DNA of 14,795 nucleotides from JASFWK01 sp050049355. Lineage in GTDB: Bacteria; Chloroflexota; Anaerolineae; B4-G1; DUEL01. Location of the stretch: assembly GCA_050049355.1 (NCBI GenBank), contig JASFWK010000045.1, positions 1 through 14,795 on the forward strand. Reading direction: 5' to 3'. The notes beneath the pieces are model-generated. The model saw only the letters and a program-made list of their open reading frames with translations. It did not search any database and had not been told where the DNA came from. Below, one piece after another: positions 7,802 through 14,795 of the stretch. How positions within the stretch are numbered: the stretch's first letter is position 1; the number at the start of each line of letters is the position of its first letter. Position numbers and translations under genes: made by a program.

Positions 7802-8667
7802 CGACTGGGAGGACGAGAGGTCCTAGATGGATGCTTCTACTTCTGTGTGATCTCTCTCTGATCCTTTGCCTGACCACGTGCGGACCTTCCGACGATGCTC
7901 TGGATCGGGTGCTGGCAAGCGGAGTGCTGCGCGTGGGGATGGACGCCAGTTTTCCTCCCTTTGAATATGTCGATGACGCGGGAAACCTGGTCGGATTCGA
8001 CGTAGATCTGGCGCGGGAGGTGACCGCGCGTCTGGGACCCAGGCTGGGTGAGACCGAAGGAGTGGAGGCTCGATTTGTTGCCAACTTGCCCTACGACGGT
8101 CTGTACGACGCACTGACCACGGACCGAGTGGACGTGGTGATATCCGCTCTCTACGTAGACCCGACCCGCAGGGGCAACTTCGCCTATTCGACCCCCTACT
8201 TCAACGCCGGCCAGGTCCTGGTTGTGATGGGGGGGGCGACTGACATAGAAGGGATGGAAGACCTGGGGGGACGGGTGCTGGCTGTGGAGTTTGGCAGTGA
8301 GGGGGATGTGGTGTCTCGAACGTGGGCCAGGCGGTTGGCTGGGATTACCGTCCTCCCATGTCAGAGTGCGAGGGAGGCACTGGATCGAGTGATTGAGGGC
8401 GAGGCGAACGCCGCGCTGGTGGACCATCTATCCGCTCTGGCGGCAAAGAGCGAGGGGCAGGGTCTTCAAATTGTGGGGCGTCCGGTGACTGATGAACCCT
8501 ATGCTGTGGCGGTGCGGCGCGAGAGTCGGGGATTGCTGCGAGCCATCGACGGTACCCTGGAGGAATTGGAGGCCGACGGCACCCTGGACCGGCTTCGCCG
8601 GGAATGGTTTACTCCTTCTGACGGCCAGGGCCGTTCCAGAATCACAGAGGACGACGGAAGCCTCTGA
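7798..8667 (+). CDS. Solute-binding lipoprotein, amino-acid type (SBP_bac_3)
   Basis: The 289-aa protein is an extracellular solute-binding protein of family 3, which bind polar amino acids or related small molecules for ABC importers. A hydrophobic leader (about residues 11-27) ends in LTTC with Cys28 as the likely lipidation site; Thr at -1 is atypical for a lipobox. The mature part shows LRVGMDASFPPFEYVDDAG (44-62), GFDVDLAREV (67-76), the hinge-region pattern YDALTTDRVDVVISALYVDPTRRGNFAYSTPYF, and the C-terminal LEELEADGTLDRLRREWF typical of the family. No permease or ATPase gene lies in the window, so it either serves a transporter encoded elsewhere or has a sensory role. It ends the rightward run and faces a convergent gene 74 bp away; no clear terminator separates them. 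Ligand specificity is not known. Confidence 0.88.
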   Translation: MTTGRTRGPRWMLLLLCDLSLILCLTTCGPSDDALDRVLASGVLRVGMDASFPPFEYVDDAGNLVGFDVDLAREVTARLGPRLGETEGVEARFVANLPYDGLYDALTTDRVDVVISALYVDPTRRGNFAYSTPYFNAGQVLVVMGGATDIEGMEDLGGRVLAVEFGSEGDVVSRTWARRLAGITVLPCQSAREALDRVIEGEANAALVDHLSALAAKSEGQGLQIVGRPVTDEPYAVAVRRESRGLLRAIDGTLEELEADGTLDRLRREWFTPSDGQGRSRITEDDGSL

Positions 8668-8741
8668 CTCCCCCTGCATTCTGTGCCTTTGGGGCGCGAA
8701 GGGTTCTGCGAGCGGTCTTGACTGGAATTGAGCTTGTTGTG

Positions 8742-9869
8742 CTAGGGTGACACGGGCAGCAGAAGGGTTCTCGCCACCGCGATCAGGGTGGACTGCGCCT
8801 GAGGTGAGCTCGTGCGGAGCAGCCCCGCATAGATGAGAGTGCAGACCGTGAGTAGCACCCCTATGGCGGCTGACTCCACAGGCGTTTGGACGTCGTGGGC
8901 GACGCGGATGGCCTGGACCAAAAGCGTCACAGCGTGGAAGAAAGCCAACCCGCAGGCCAGAGACGCCAGCAGGGAGGGGGCTACCTGGAATAGCTCTGCC
9001 ACAGTCCACCAAACCAGCCCGGTCAAGCCTGTGACGGGCATCCAGGCCGAGACCGCCACCCCCACCAGATAGTAGTGGACCATCGGGCGAGCCAGTCCTC
9101 CCTGGGAGCGAGCTATGATCTGAGTTGTCATCGCAAGAAGTACCCAGGCGAGCAACCCTCCGACCAGCAGCCTTAGCTGGTCCCCGATGAATGCCACCAT
9201 CAGGCGATCCAGGAATCCAACGGGCAGACGAGTAGAGTTGAAGGCGGCTAGTTCCAGCGTCCCTACCACGCGCAGCAGGTTCAATGCTATGGTCCCTATG
9301 GTGACTACCAGTATCGCGCGCAGCGGGGAGGCCAAGGCGATCTCGGGAGCAAAGGCTTGCCTGACGTCGAAGGCGATAGCGCTAGACCAAGAACGTGTAA
9401 GAGGTGGGGAGCTTCTCGTGCGCATCTCATTCTTGACGGCCTTGCTCACGTCAGTTGGCCTCAATGGGGCCGCGCAGCTGGTACAGAGGTAGGCCCATCC
9501 TGGATTGAGGGCTCCGCAGCTAGGGCAGGGGTGGGAAGGCAGGTCGGTCATGGCGATCTGGTCGTCCTCTGCGCCGGACACCCACGGAGCGCGGGCCGCC
9601 ATATACTCGTGTCCCTCGCGCAGGTGACTCAGGAAGCGGAGGCCACTGCGGGCGAAGGTGTTGTCTGGGTTCACCTCCAGCACTCGTCGGAGACACTCCT
9701 TCTGGGCTTCGACCCCTTCCGTCACGGCGCTCAGCCAGAGCCAAGCCCGTTCGTTGCCGGGATCAAGGTCCACAGCCTCCCTCAGCAACTCTTCGGCCTC
9801 CTCCTTGTGTCTTGCCTTGGCTGCTGCCACTCCCTCCTCTATCAGAAGGTCTAACTCTTTGGCATCCAT
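8742..9869 (-). CDS. TPR - zinc ribbon - Yip1-like multipass membrane protein
   Basis: The 375-aa protein has three parts. Residues 1-90 form TPR-like helices (AKARHKEEAEELLREAVDLDPGNERAW and VLEVNPDNTFAR). A zinc ribbon follows with CPSC at 115-118 and CTSC at 129-132. After a basic linker comes a membrane domain of about five helices (about 187-207, 232-252, 268-290, 300-322, 336-354), resembling the Yip1 family. Function is unknown; the layout suggests a cytoplasmic protein-binding module tethered to a membrane. The start at 9869 is preferred over an in-frame start at 9914 because the TPR begins there and GGAGGAG (9878-9872) precedes it, although only 4 nt separate the GGAGG core from the ATG. 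It overlaps the end of the upstream FTCD gene by 19 bp, so the two are co-translated. No functional link to folate metabolism is evident. Confidence 0.75.
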   Translation of the reverse strand: MDAKELDLLIEEGVAAAKARHKEEAEELLREAVDLDPGNERAWLWLSAVTEGVEAQKECLRRVLEVNPDNTFARSGLRFLSHLREGHEYMAARAPWVSGAEDDQIAMTDLPSHPCPSCGALNPGWAYLCTSCAAPLRPTDVSKAVKNEMRTRSSPPLTRSWSSAIAFDVRQAFAPEIALASPLRAILVVTIGTIALNLLRVVGTLELAAFNSTRLPVGFLDRLMVAFIGDQLRLLVGGLLAWVLLAMTTQIIARSQGGLARPMVHYYLVGVAVSAWMPVTGLTGLVWWTVAELFQVAPSLLASLACGLAFFHAVTLLVQAIRVAHDVQTPVESAAIGVLLTVCTLIYAGLLRTSSPQAQSTLIAVARTLLLPVSP

Positions 9870-11368
9870 CGCTCCTCCATAGCCGCAATGGTCTCCTCGA
9901 AGGCCCGGACGCATCGTTCCCGCAGCTGGCCCAGTTCCTCAAGCCAGGCGGTGGCTCGTTCGCGGTTGACCACTTGGTCGGCGTTGATGCGAACGTTCAG
10001 GACGGCTCCCTCAAAGGCCGCCCGAGCCATGTGGGCCGCGGTACCTGCATCACTGAGGGCGTTCTCGTTGCCCAGGCGGGCCGCAGTGTGGGCGCATTCC
10101 AGCGCAGCCACCGCATCCCGCGCTGTGGCAAGGGGGACCTCAGCCGCATGGACCAGAGCCCCTTGGATAGCAGCTTGGCGCGTCTCCTTTTCCTCCTCCG
10201 TGCTCTTGGGCAGCCGGAGTGCCGCTATGACTCGGTCATAGGCCTGGGCGTCCTCTGCGATGCGGGCGGTGAGGGCACCTTGCAGGCGCGCCGCCTCCGC
10301 TGCCAGGTTCTCCATCTCAGCCTGTGCCGATTCATAGCCTCTTCTGCCCAGTGTCAACTGGGAGACCATCACTGTCAGCGCCGACGCCAGCGCTCCTGCC
10401 AGCGCTGCCACCGAGCCCCCGCCGGGAGCCGGCTCGTCTGAAGCCACAGCATCCAGGAAGGCTGTGGGGGCGAGCCCCGTCTCCTCCTGGAGCCGGTTCT
10501 CCACCACCTGATTGGGATCCAGATCTAACTGGAGGTACCAGGCGGCTGCATCGAACAGAGCCTGCTGGGGTACGAGGCCCACAAGTTCGCTGTGGCTCAC
10601 CACCAGCCCACGTTGGGCCGCCTCACGGCGGATCAGTTCCACCACTCGGTGGATGGGGGTACGAGTGAAGTCGGTGAGATTCATGGAGACCTGGGCTTGG
10701 CCCTCCACCAGAAGCCCCAGTGCCTTGACATGACGCAGGCCACCGGAGGAGTGGCGTACAGTACGCGCTATCTGCCGTGCTGCCTTCACATCGTCGGTAT
10801 TCAGGTAGACATTGAAGGCGATCAGGAATGGGCGGGCGCCTATGACCGTTGCACCGGCGCTGCCCATCTGGGCCGGGCCGAAGTCAGGCGAACGATTGGG
10901 GTCGGTCTCGATCTCTTCTTTGAGCCCTTCGTACTCTCCCCGGCGAATGTCAGCCAGGTTCACCCGCTCGGGGCGGGTGGCTGCGGCTTCGTAGAGGTAG
11001 ACTGGGATGCCCAACTCCTCCCCCACGCGGCGGCCCAGCCGCCGGGCCAGTTGGACGCAGTCGCCCATTTCGACGCCGCGCATTGGCACGAAAGGGACCA
11101 CGTCGGCAGCGCCAATGCGGGGGTGTTCGCCTTGATGTTCGTCCATGTCGATCAGCTGGGCCGCGCGGGAGATACCGCGGAAAGTGGCCTCTTCCACGGC
11201 CTGGGGTGGACCAATCATCGTCACCACTGTCCGGTTGTGGTCGGCGTCGCTCTGGACATCGAGGATCTGGGTGTTGGGGACAGCTCGCATTGCCTCAACT
11301 ATCCCCTCGACTACCTCAGGTCGCCGGCCTTCGCTGAAATTGGGCACACACTCCACAAGATCGTTCAT
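9851..11368 (-). CDS. ftcD: Bifunctional glutamate formiminotransferase / formimino-THF cyclodeaminase
   Basis: The 505-aa protein fuses two enzymes of histidine degradation. The N-terminal part (about 1-297) transfers the formimino group from formiminoglutamate to tetrahydrofolate; it begins LVECVPNFSEGRR and carries HPRIGAADVVPFVP with His82, the catalytic histidine position in the mammalian enzyme. The C-terminal part (about 300-505) is a helical cyclodeaminase that releases ammonia to give methenyl-THF; its FLDAVASDEPAPGGGSVAALAGALA segment (304-328) is diagnostic. Domain order matches animal FTCD, in which intermediates are channelled between sites; many bacteria carry the two as separate genes. 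AAGGAG lies 5 nt before the ATG. No hut genes are adjacent, so it may serve one-carbon supply or a histidine pathway encoded elsewhere. The end overlaps the next leftward gene. Confidence 0.95.
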   Translation of the reverse strand: MNDLVECVPNFSEGRRPEVVEGIVEAMRAVPNTQILDVQSDADHNRTVVTMIGPPQAVEEATFRGISRAAQLIDMDEHQGEHPRIGAADVVPFVPMRGVEMGDCVQLARRLGRRVGEELGIPVYLYEAAATRPERVNLADIRRGEYEGLKEEIETDPNRSPDFGPAQMGSAGATVIGARPFLIAFNVYLNTDDVKAARQIARTVRHSSGGLRHVKALGLLVEGQAQVSMNLTDFTRTPIHRVVELIRREAAQRGLVVSHSELVGLVPQQALFDAAAWYLQLDLDPNQVVENRLQEETGLAPTAFLDAVASDEPAPGGGSVAALAGALASALTVMVSQLTLGRRGYESAQAEMENLAAEAARLQGALTARIAEDAQAYDRVIAALRLPKSTEEEKETRQAAIQGALVHAAEVPLATARDAVAALECAHTAARLGNENALSDAGTAAHMARAAFEGAVLNVRINADQVVNRERATAWLEELGQLRERCVRAFEETIAAMEERWMPKS

Positions 11369-11405
11369 TCTTGCTCCTTGGTCTACCGGCTGATCCTGTG
11401 GTCAC

Positions 11406-11411
11406 ATTATA
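11406..11411 (-). promoter_or_regulatory. -10 element of the FTCD operon promoter
   Basis: The reverse strand reads a perfect TATAAT (11411-11406), with a predicted start near 11399 and a leader of about 30 nt to the FTCD ATG. The expected -35 position (about 11429-11434) reads TACCGC, a poor match, so the promoter may need an activator. Spacing to the gene is good. Confidence 0.5.
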
Positions 11412-11654
11412 ACCTCAAATCGCTTCTGGCGGTAGCCCGCACAGGGAAGATGGCGGGGTGGGCAGACTCGGCACCCGGTGAGTGACGGGGGTTGCAGGAA
11501 TGTCGCTATCGCTCTACCTCTGACGACTTTGGTTGAGGGCGTCCACCTGCGCTGACCTGGACTCTTCCAGAGCAACGATAGGAGCGCCTTCTTGCGTACC
11601 GATCATCGCCTGCGTGAATCTCTTGCTGAACAGTGGATAGATGCCTCCTTGCGC

Positions 11655-11683
11655 TTTCCTTTTCAGCACGAATCGAGTATAAT
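11655..11683 (+). promoter_or_regulatory. Promoter for the MBL-fold / TPR lipoprotein pair
   Basis: A perfect TATAAT lies at 11678-11683, about 40 nt before the ATG. At the right distance (17 nt) the -35 reads TTTCCT (11655-11660), a weak match; a better TTGCGC at 11649-11654 is 23 nt away, too far for a standard promoter. Confidence 0.5.
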
Positions 11684-11705
11684 GAAATAGGCTTCAGGCA
11701 TAGAC

Positions 11706-11710
11706 AGGAG
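11706..11710 (+). promoter_or_regulatory. Ribosome binding site with long spacing
   Basis: AGGAG is 12 nt from the ATG at 11723, longer than the usual 5-9 nt. The start is still favoured because MNIVWYG matches the first beta strand of this MBL family and no other in-frame start lies nearby. Confidence 0.5.
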
Positions 11711-11722
11711 TTTCTCTAGATA

Positions 11723-12358
11723 ATGAACATCGTATGGTATGGGCTAAATGCCTTTCGTCTCTCTCAACGGAACATGGCATCCGTAGTCACCGATCCCTAC
11801 GATGCCAGTGTTGGTCTGAACCTTCCCCGCACCCGAGCTGACATCATCACTGTCAGCCAGGACGACCCAGCATGCGGCAACGTTCAAGGCTTGCGTGGTC
11901 CCTACCGGGTGTTGGATACCCCCGGCGAATACGAGATTGGCGATGTCTTCACCACCGGCATCGCCACCTTCACAAAAGGCGAAACGAAGAAGAGAAACAT
12001 CATCTTCCATTTTGACTACGAAGGTCTAACGGTTTGCCACCTGGGTCATCTTAGTCACGTTCCCACCCAGGCGCAGGTGGAGGCATTGGGTGCGGTGGAC
12101 GTGCTACTGGTCCCTGTGGGTGGCGATAGCGGGCTGGAGCCTGCTCAGGCATCGGAGGTGGTCAGTCTGCTTGAGCCTGCTATTGTCATCCCGATGCGGT
12201 ACAAAATCCCCAACCTGACTCTCCCGCTGGGAACGCTCGAGCGGTTTCTGAAGCAGATGGGCAGGGAGAAGGTCAAGTCACAAGATACCCTGAAGATCAC
12301 CCAGACGTCTCTACCCTCCGAAACTGAGATAGTTGTTCTGAATTCCCAAGCTGAGTAG
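11723..12358 (+). CDS. Metallo-beta-lactamase-fold protein with degenerate metal site
   Basis: The 211-aa protein matches the short UlaG-like 'MBL fold metallo-hydrolase' family over its whole length: first strand IVWYGLNAFRL, a TDPYD turn (23-27), DTPGEYEIGDV (65-75), VCHLGHL (104-110), VDVLLVPVGGDSGL (125-138) and IVIPMRYKIPN (154-164). Active members coordinate metal through an HxHxDH motif plus further histidines. Here that region reads SQDDPACGN (45-53), so the three histidines and the aspartate are replaced by Gln46, Asp48, Cys51 and Ala50; the first-strand His is absent and the C-terminal His is Arg159. His106 and His109 remain. It is therefore probably not a normal hydrolase and may be a binding or structural relative. 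No signal peptide is seen. The lipoprotein gene follows after 11 bp. Confidence 0.8.
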   Translation: MNIVWYGLNAFRLSQRNMASVVTDPYDASVGLNLPRTRADIITVSQDDPACGNVQGLRGPYRVLDTPGEYEIGDVFTTGIATFTKGETKKRNIIFHFDYEGLTVCHLGHLSHVPTQAQVEALGAVDVLLVPVGGDSGLEPAQASEVVSLLEPAIVIPMRYKIPNLTLPLGTLERFLKQMGREKVKSQDTLKITQTSLPSETEIVVLNSQAE

Positions 12359-12369
12359 GCAGAGGCAGA

Positions 12370-13482
12370 ATGGGACGTAGGCGGATTCACCTGGCGGCGC
12401 TGACTCTGGCTCTTCTGGTCGCCTGCTCCCAGTCGTCCGGCCCGTCCGACTTGGTGCGACAGGGTCGTCGGCACGTTGAGGCCAGCCGGTGCGCCGAAGT
12501 GAACCGGTATGCGGAGGCGATCTCGAACCTGCGGGAGGCTCTATCGGAGGACCCAAACAAGAGCGAGGCCTATTACTGGCTCTATCTTGCTCACGCTGAA
12601 TCCGGCGATTCGGCGGAGGCCGCCAGCGTCCTCTCCTCCCTTGAGGAGACTGTAGCGGCGGGCGATGAGGACGTCGAAGCTAAGTTCTGGCTTCTGAAGA
12701 TATACAGCGAGAGCGGGGATGCGGCAGGTCAGCAGCGCCTTCTGGTTGAGCTGGAGGCGGCTGCTGAAGCGGATCCTGAGGATCCCGATGTCGCCTTCTA
12801 CCTCGCTCGTGGCCGTTACGCGCTCGGTGACCTTGAGGGAGCGCTGGAGGCGCTGCAGAGCGCTGCAGCTTTGGATCCCAACCATACGCTGGCCCACTTC
12901 TGGCTCGGACAGGTGTATTTCGAGCAGCAGCGCCTTGACCGGGCCAGGCAGGAGTTCGACACTGTGCTGAGGCTTGACCCCGACAACGCTGCCGCTTACC
13001 ACAATCGGGGGGTGACCGCCTACCGAATGGGCGACATTGAGCAGGCTCTGGCGGACCTTCGAGCCGCCCGTGACCGAGACGCGAGCGATTTTCAGACCCG
13101 TTACCAACTGGGTGCGATCCACCTGACGCAAGCTCTGCCAGCCGTGCCCATGAGTTCGCCCGATGAGGATGGCTTGCAGAAGGCAGAGGAGGAATTTGAG
13201 GCTGCTCTCACTGCCTGTCCCAGTATGCCGGAGCCCCTCATCGGCTTGGGCAACCTGCACCTAATCCGAGGGGAACCAGCAGTGGCGCTGGAGTACTTGA
13301 ATCAAGCTGTAGAGCAGCTGCCGGACTCGCCGGAGGTCTGGTTCGCGTTGGGGCAGGCCTATGCTTCGCTGGGGCGGGTCGGGGACGCATGCGGGGCCCT
13401 TGATAGCTTCTCGGACCTCTCTCCGCCACCGGAGTGGGGGGAGCAGGCTGAGGAGATGCAGACGGAACTGGGCTGCCCGTGA
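12370..13482 (+). CDS. TPR-repeat lipoprotein
   Basis: The 370-aa protein begins with a basic N-terminus, a hydrophobic core and a clean lipobox LVAC, with Cys19 lipidated and the mature chain held at the outer face of the membrane. The rest is mostly tetratricopeptide repeats, seen at about residues 45-78, 137-170, 171-204, 205-238, 270-300 and 303-336, with canonical segments such as AHFWLGQVYFEQQRLDRA and AAYHNRGVTAYRMGDIEQAL. TPRs form a scaffold for protein-protein contacts; the partner is unknown. Six residues just before the first repeat look tandemly duplicated (SRCAEV then NRYAEA, 39-50). The start has only a weak AGAGG before it, so translation may be coupled to the MBL gene ending 11 bp upstream. 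A rho-independent terminator follows the stop. Confidence 0.85.
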   Translation: MGRRRIHLAALTLALLVACSQSSGPSDLVRQGRRHVEASRCAEVNRYAEAISNLREALSEDPNKSEAYYWLYLAHAESGDSAEAASVLSSLEETVAAGDEDVEAKFWLLKIYSESGDAAGQQRLLVELEAAAEADPEDPDVAFYLARGRYALGDLEGALEALQSAAALDPNHTLAHFWLGQVYFEQQRLDRARQEFDTVLRLDPDNAAAYHNRGVTAYRMGDIEQALADLRAARDRDASDFQTRYQLGAIHLTQALPAVPMSSPDEDGLQKAEEEFEAALTACPSMPEPLIGLGNLHLIRGEPAVALEYLNQAVEQLPDSPEVWFALGQAYASLGRVGDACGALDSFSDLSPPPEWGEQAEEMQTELGCP

Positions 13483-13544
13483 GAGGTAGGTGTCGTCGAC
13501 CTTAGCGGGCGCTGTGTCCAAAGAATGCTTTCTTGAGGACTTGT

Positions 13545-13588
13545 GAAGTCGACGCGCTGCACCATTGTCGTTCGACTTCGGTTTTTTT
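13545..13588 (+). terminator. Rho-independent terminator after the MBL/TPR operon
   Basis: GAAGTCGA (13545-13552) pairs perfectly with TCGACTTC (13572-13579), and the stem can extend inward by two C-G pairs past a one-base bulge. After two G bases comes a run of seven T (13582-13588). The loop is rather long (14-19 nt). It lies 62 bp after the lipoprotein stop and before the next gene. Confidence 0.7.
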
Positions 13589-13689
13589 GGACGCCTTCTA
13601 ACGCTTCACCGAATGGACCAACTGGCAACGCACATTGCGGGGCGGGAGAGTATCTGGGGCCTGGGCGGGGTGTCCCGAGGAGGTGGGTG

Positions 13690-14795
13690 ATGCACATCCA
13701 ACCTGGCCGATGGTTTGGGTTCTTGACCGCGGTCACCATGGCTCTACAAGTGATTCTCCCGGTCCCCGCCGTCCCCCCCGCCGCGTCTGCTGATCCCACT
13801 CTGGCCCTGCTGCCTGCCTGGTTCCTCAACGGAGAAGATGAGGTCGATCGGGCCGCCGTCCTCCTGCCGGATTGGTACGCCGGTGCGATCCAGACGACCA
13901 CGCGGTCTGGTACCACCCTGACCATCGCCAAGTCGGCCACGCCTGACCCTGTAGACCAGGGAGCTCTTCTGACTTACATCATCGCCGTCACCAACGAGAC
14001 GACGAATGAGGCCCAGCGAGTGATGGTACTGGACACCACTCCTGCGGGTACCGTGTTTGAGAGCGCGCGCGTCTTGAACAGTGGGGGGACGAGTTGGTTC
14101 CTCGGCGGCCTCTCTCCCGGCGAGAGCGGAGACTTCATTTGGTACAGCGGAGACTGGGTCGGTGCAGGTGGGGGGCTGCCAAGGAACAGCACTGCCGTCC
14201 TGGAGCTGGTCGTGCGCGCGGTAGGGCCGTTCCCGGATGGATTGATTCACAACGACCACTACTATGTCGACGCCGAGAACGCCCCCACGGCTCTTGGAGT
14301 AGGTGTGACCACGGCTGTCAATGACTCGGACTCTGCCCTGGCTGTTTCTCCTCCCACCTCGTCCGCCACTTCTCCCTCGCCTGCGGGGGCCGCGGAGATT
14401 CAGGCTTCCGCTCAGTCAACGACGACGCTGGATGTCGTGAAATCGGATTCCCCCGATCCCGTCGACCAGGGGGAGAATCTGACCTACGTCGTCACTGTCA
14501 CCAACCAGACCGCGGTGACAGCTTCCCATGCGGTGGTGACCGACACCACTCCTGCAGGGACCGTCTATGTGGATGCCGATCCGATAGATGGCGGTGGGAC
14601 GACCTGGTTCTGCGGTGGTCCTCCCCCTGGCTGCTACACCTCCGACTGGTTCCCCGGTGGGGAAGGTCTGCCCGGCAGCGCCACGGCCACTCTCAAGTTC
14701 ACGTTCCAGGCGACGGGGCCGTTTCCGGATCAAGCGCTGATCCACAACACCCAGTACTGTGCTGACGCGGACAACGCCGAGAGGGCGTGCGGAGC
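13690..14795 (+). CDS. Secreted DUF11-repeat surface protein, C-terminus cut by window edge
   Basis: The frame is open for 368 codons to the window edge with no stop. An N-terminal signal peptide is visible (hydrophobic about 9-30, cleavage likely after AASA at 31-34), so the protein is exported. After a unique segment (35-75) come two DUF11-type beta-sandwich repeats, at about 77-207 and 246-368, the family often annotated as 'conserved repeat domain'. They share PDPVDQG (85-91 and 255-261), LTYxxxVTN, DTTPAGTV (115-122 and 285-292), GGTxWF and GPFPD, at a constant offset of 170 residues. A Ser/Thr/Pro/Ala-rich linker (about 217-245) joins them. Such repeats occur in surface and adhesion proteins; no enzymatic role is implied. 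AGGAGG lies 6 nt before the ATG. Further repeats and an anchor may lie beyond the window. Confidence 0.85.
   Translation, partial: MHIQPGRWFGFLTAVTMALQVILPVPAVPPAASADPTLALLPAWFLNGEDEVDRAAVLLPDWYAGAIQTTTRSGTTLTIAKSATPDPVDQGALLTYIIAVTNETTNEAQRVMVLDTTPAGTVFESARVLNSGGTSWFLGGLSPGESGDFIWYSGDWVGAGGGLPRNSTAVLELVVRAVGPFPDGLIHNDHYYVDAENAPTALGVGVTTAVNDSDSALAVSPPTSSATSPSPAGAAEIQASAQSTTTLDVVKSDSPDPVDQGENLTYVVTVTNQTAVTASHAVVTDTTPAGTVYVDADPIDGGGTTWFCGGPPPGCYTSDWFPGGEGLPGSATATLKFTFQATGPFPDQALIHNTQYCADADNAERACG
13917..14781 (+). repeat. Two tandem DUF11-encoding repeats
   Basis: The repeat units start near 13917 and 14427 and are offset by 510 bp. Nucleotide identity is locally high, for example GACACCACTCCTGC at 14032 and 14542, but lower elsewhere, so this is an old duplication. 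The second copy is probably incomplete at the window edge. Confidence 0.7.

Larger units (their letters stand above)
11369..11722. other. Divergent intergenic region, FTCD / MBL protein
   Basis: This 354-bp spacer holds a TATAAT on each strand close to the gene it serves. Between about 11435 and 11650 I find no coding frame with a ribosome binding site, no tRNA, no terminator with a T-run and no riboswitch I recognise. Confidence 0.6.

Noticed and set aside
8668..8741. Bidirectional terminator between the convergent genes
   Set aside because: No stable stem with a T-run was seen on either strand.
8698..8771. Direct repeat GAAGGGTTCT at 8698 and 8762 between convergent genes
   Set aside because: Ten bases, one copy inside coding sequence, no inverted ends or mobile gene; likely chance.
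10592..11485. 297-codon rightward open frame opposite FTCD
   Set aside because: It is antisense to a clearly recognised enzyme, has no ribosome binding site and no recognisable product.

Overview
This is a GC-rich bacterial chromosomal segment with no mobile elements, CRISPR, rRNA or tRNA visible. Gene content suggests a Chloroflexota-like (Anaerolineae-type) organism or a close relative: an ATP-cone/uridine-kinase fusion, a fused two-domain FTCD, TPR proteins with zinc ribbon and Yip1-like membrane domains, and a DUF11-repeat surface protein. The lineage is inferred from these features as recalled from known genomes, not from any search.

Layout. At the left edge, recA reads leftward and runs off the window. 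A 393-bp divergent spacer with a promoter facing each way separates it from a rightward run of five genes: an ATP-cone nucleoside kinase, a GH38 alpha-mannosidase, an alpha/beta hydrolase, a membrane-anchored clan GH-A glycosidase and a solute-binding lipoprotein. The last three overlap by ATGA junctions and the earlier gaps are 79-97 bp, so most of this stretch is probably one operon. It looks like a small glycoside-utilisation or glycan-trimming module, with cytoplasmic mannosidase and esterase-like enzymes and a secreted or anchored glycosidase and binding protein. No ABC permease or ATPase gene is present.

Two leftward, overlapping genes converge on this run: a bifunctional glutamate formiminotransferase/formimino-THF cyclodeaminase (histidine and one-carbon metabolism), then a TPR-zinc ribbon-Yip1-like membrane protein. 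A perfect TATAAT lies just upstream of the pair. A 354-bp divergent spacer follows, leading to a rightward pair: a metallo-beta-lactamase-fold protein that has lost most metal ligands, and a TPR lipoprotein. A rho-independent terminator closes that unit. The final gene encodes a secreted DUF11-repeat protein cut by the right edge.

I see no clear new defence or mobile system. The points most worth a second look are the degenerate MBL protein, the 24-bp palindrome overlapping the nucleoside-kinase promoter with a half-site copy in the recA promoter, the transporter-less binding protein in a glycosidase operon, and the cysteine pairs present in only one of two DUF11 repeats.
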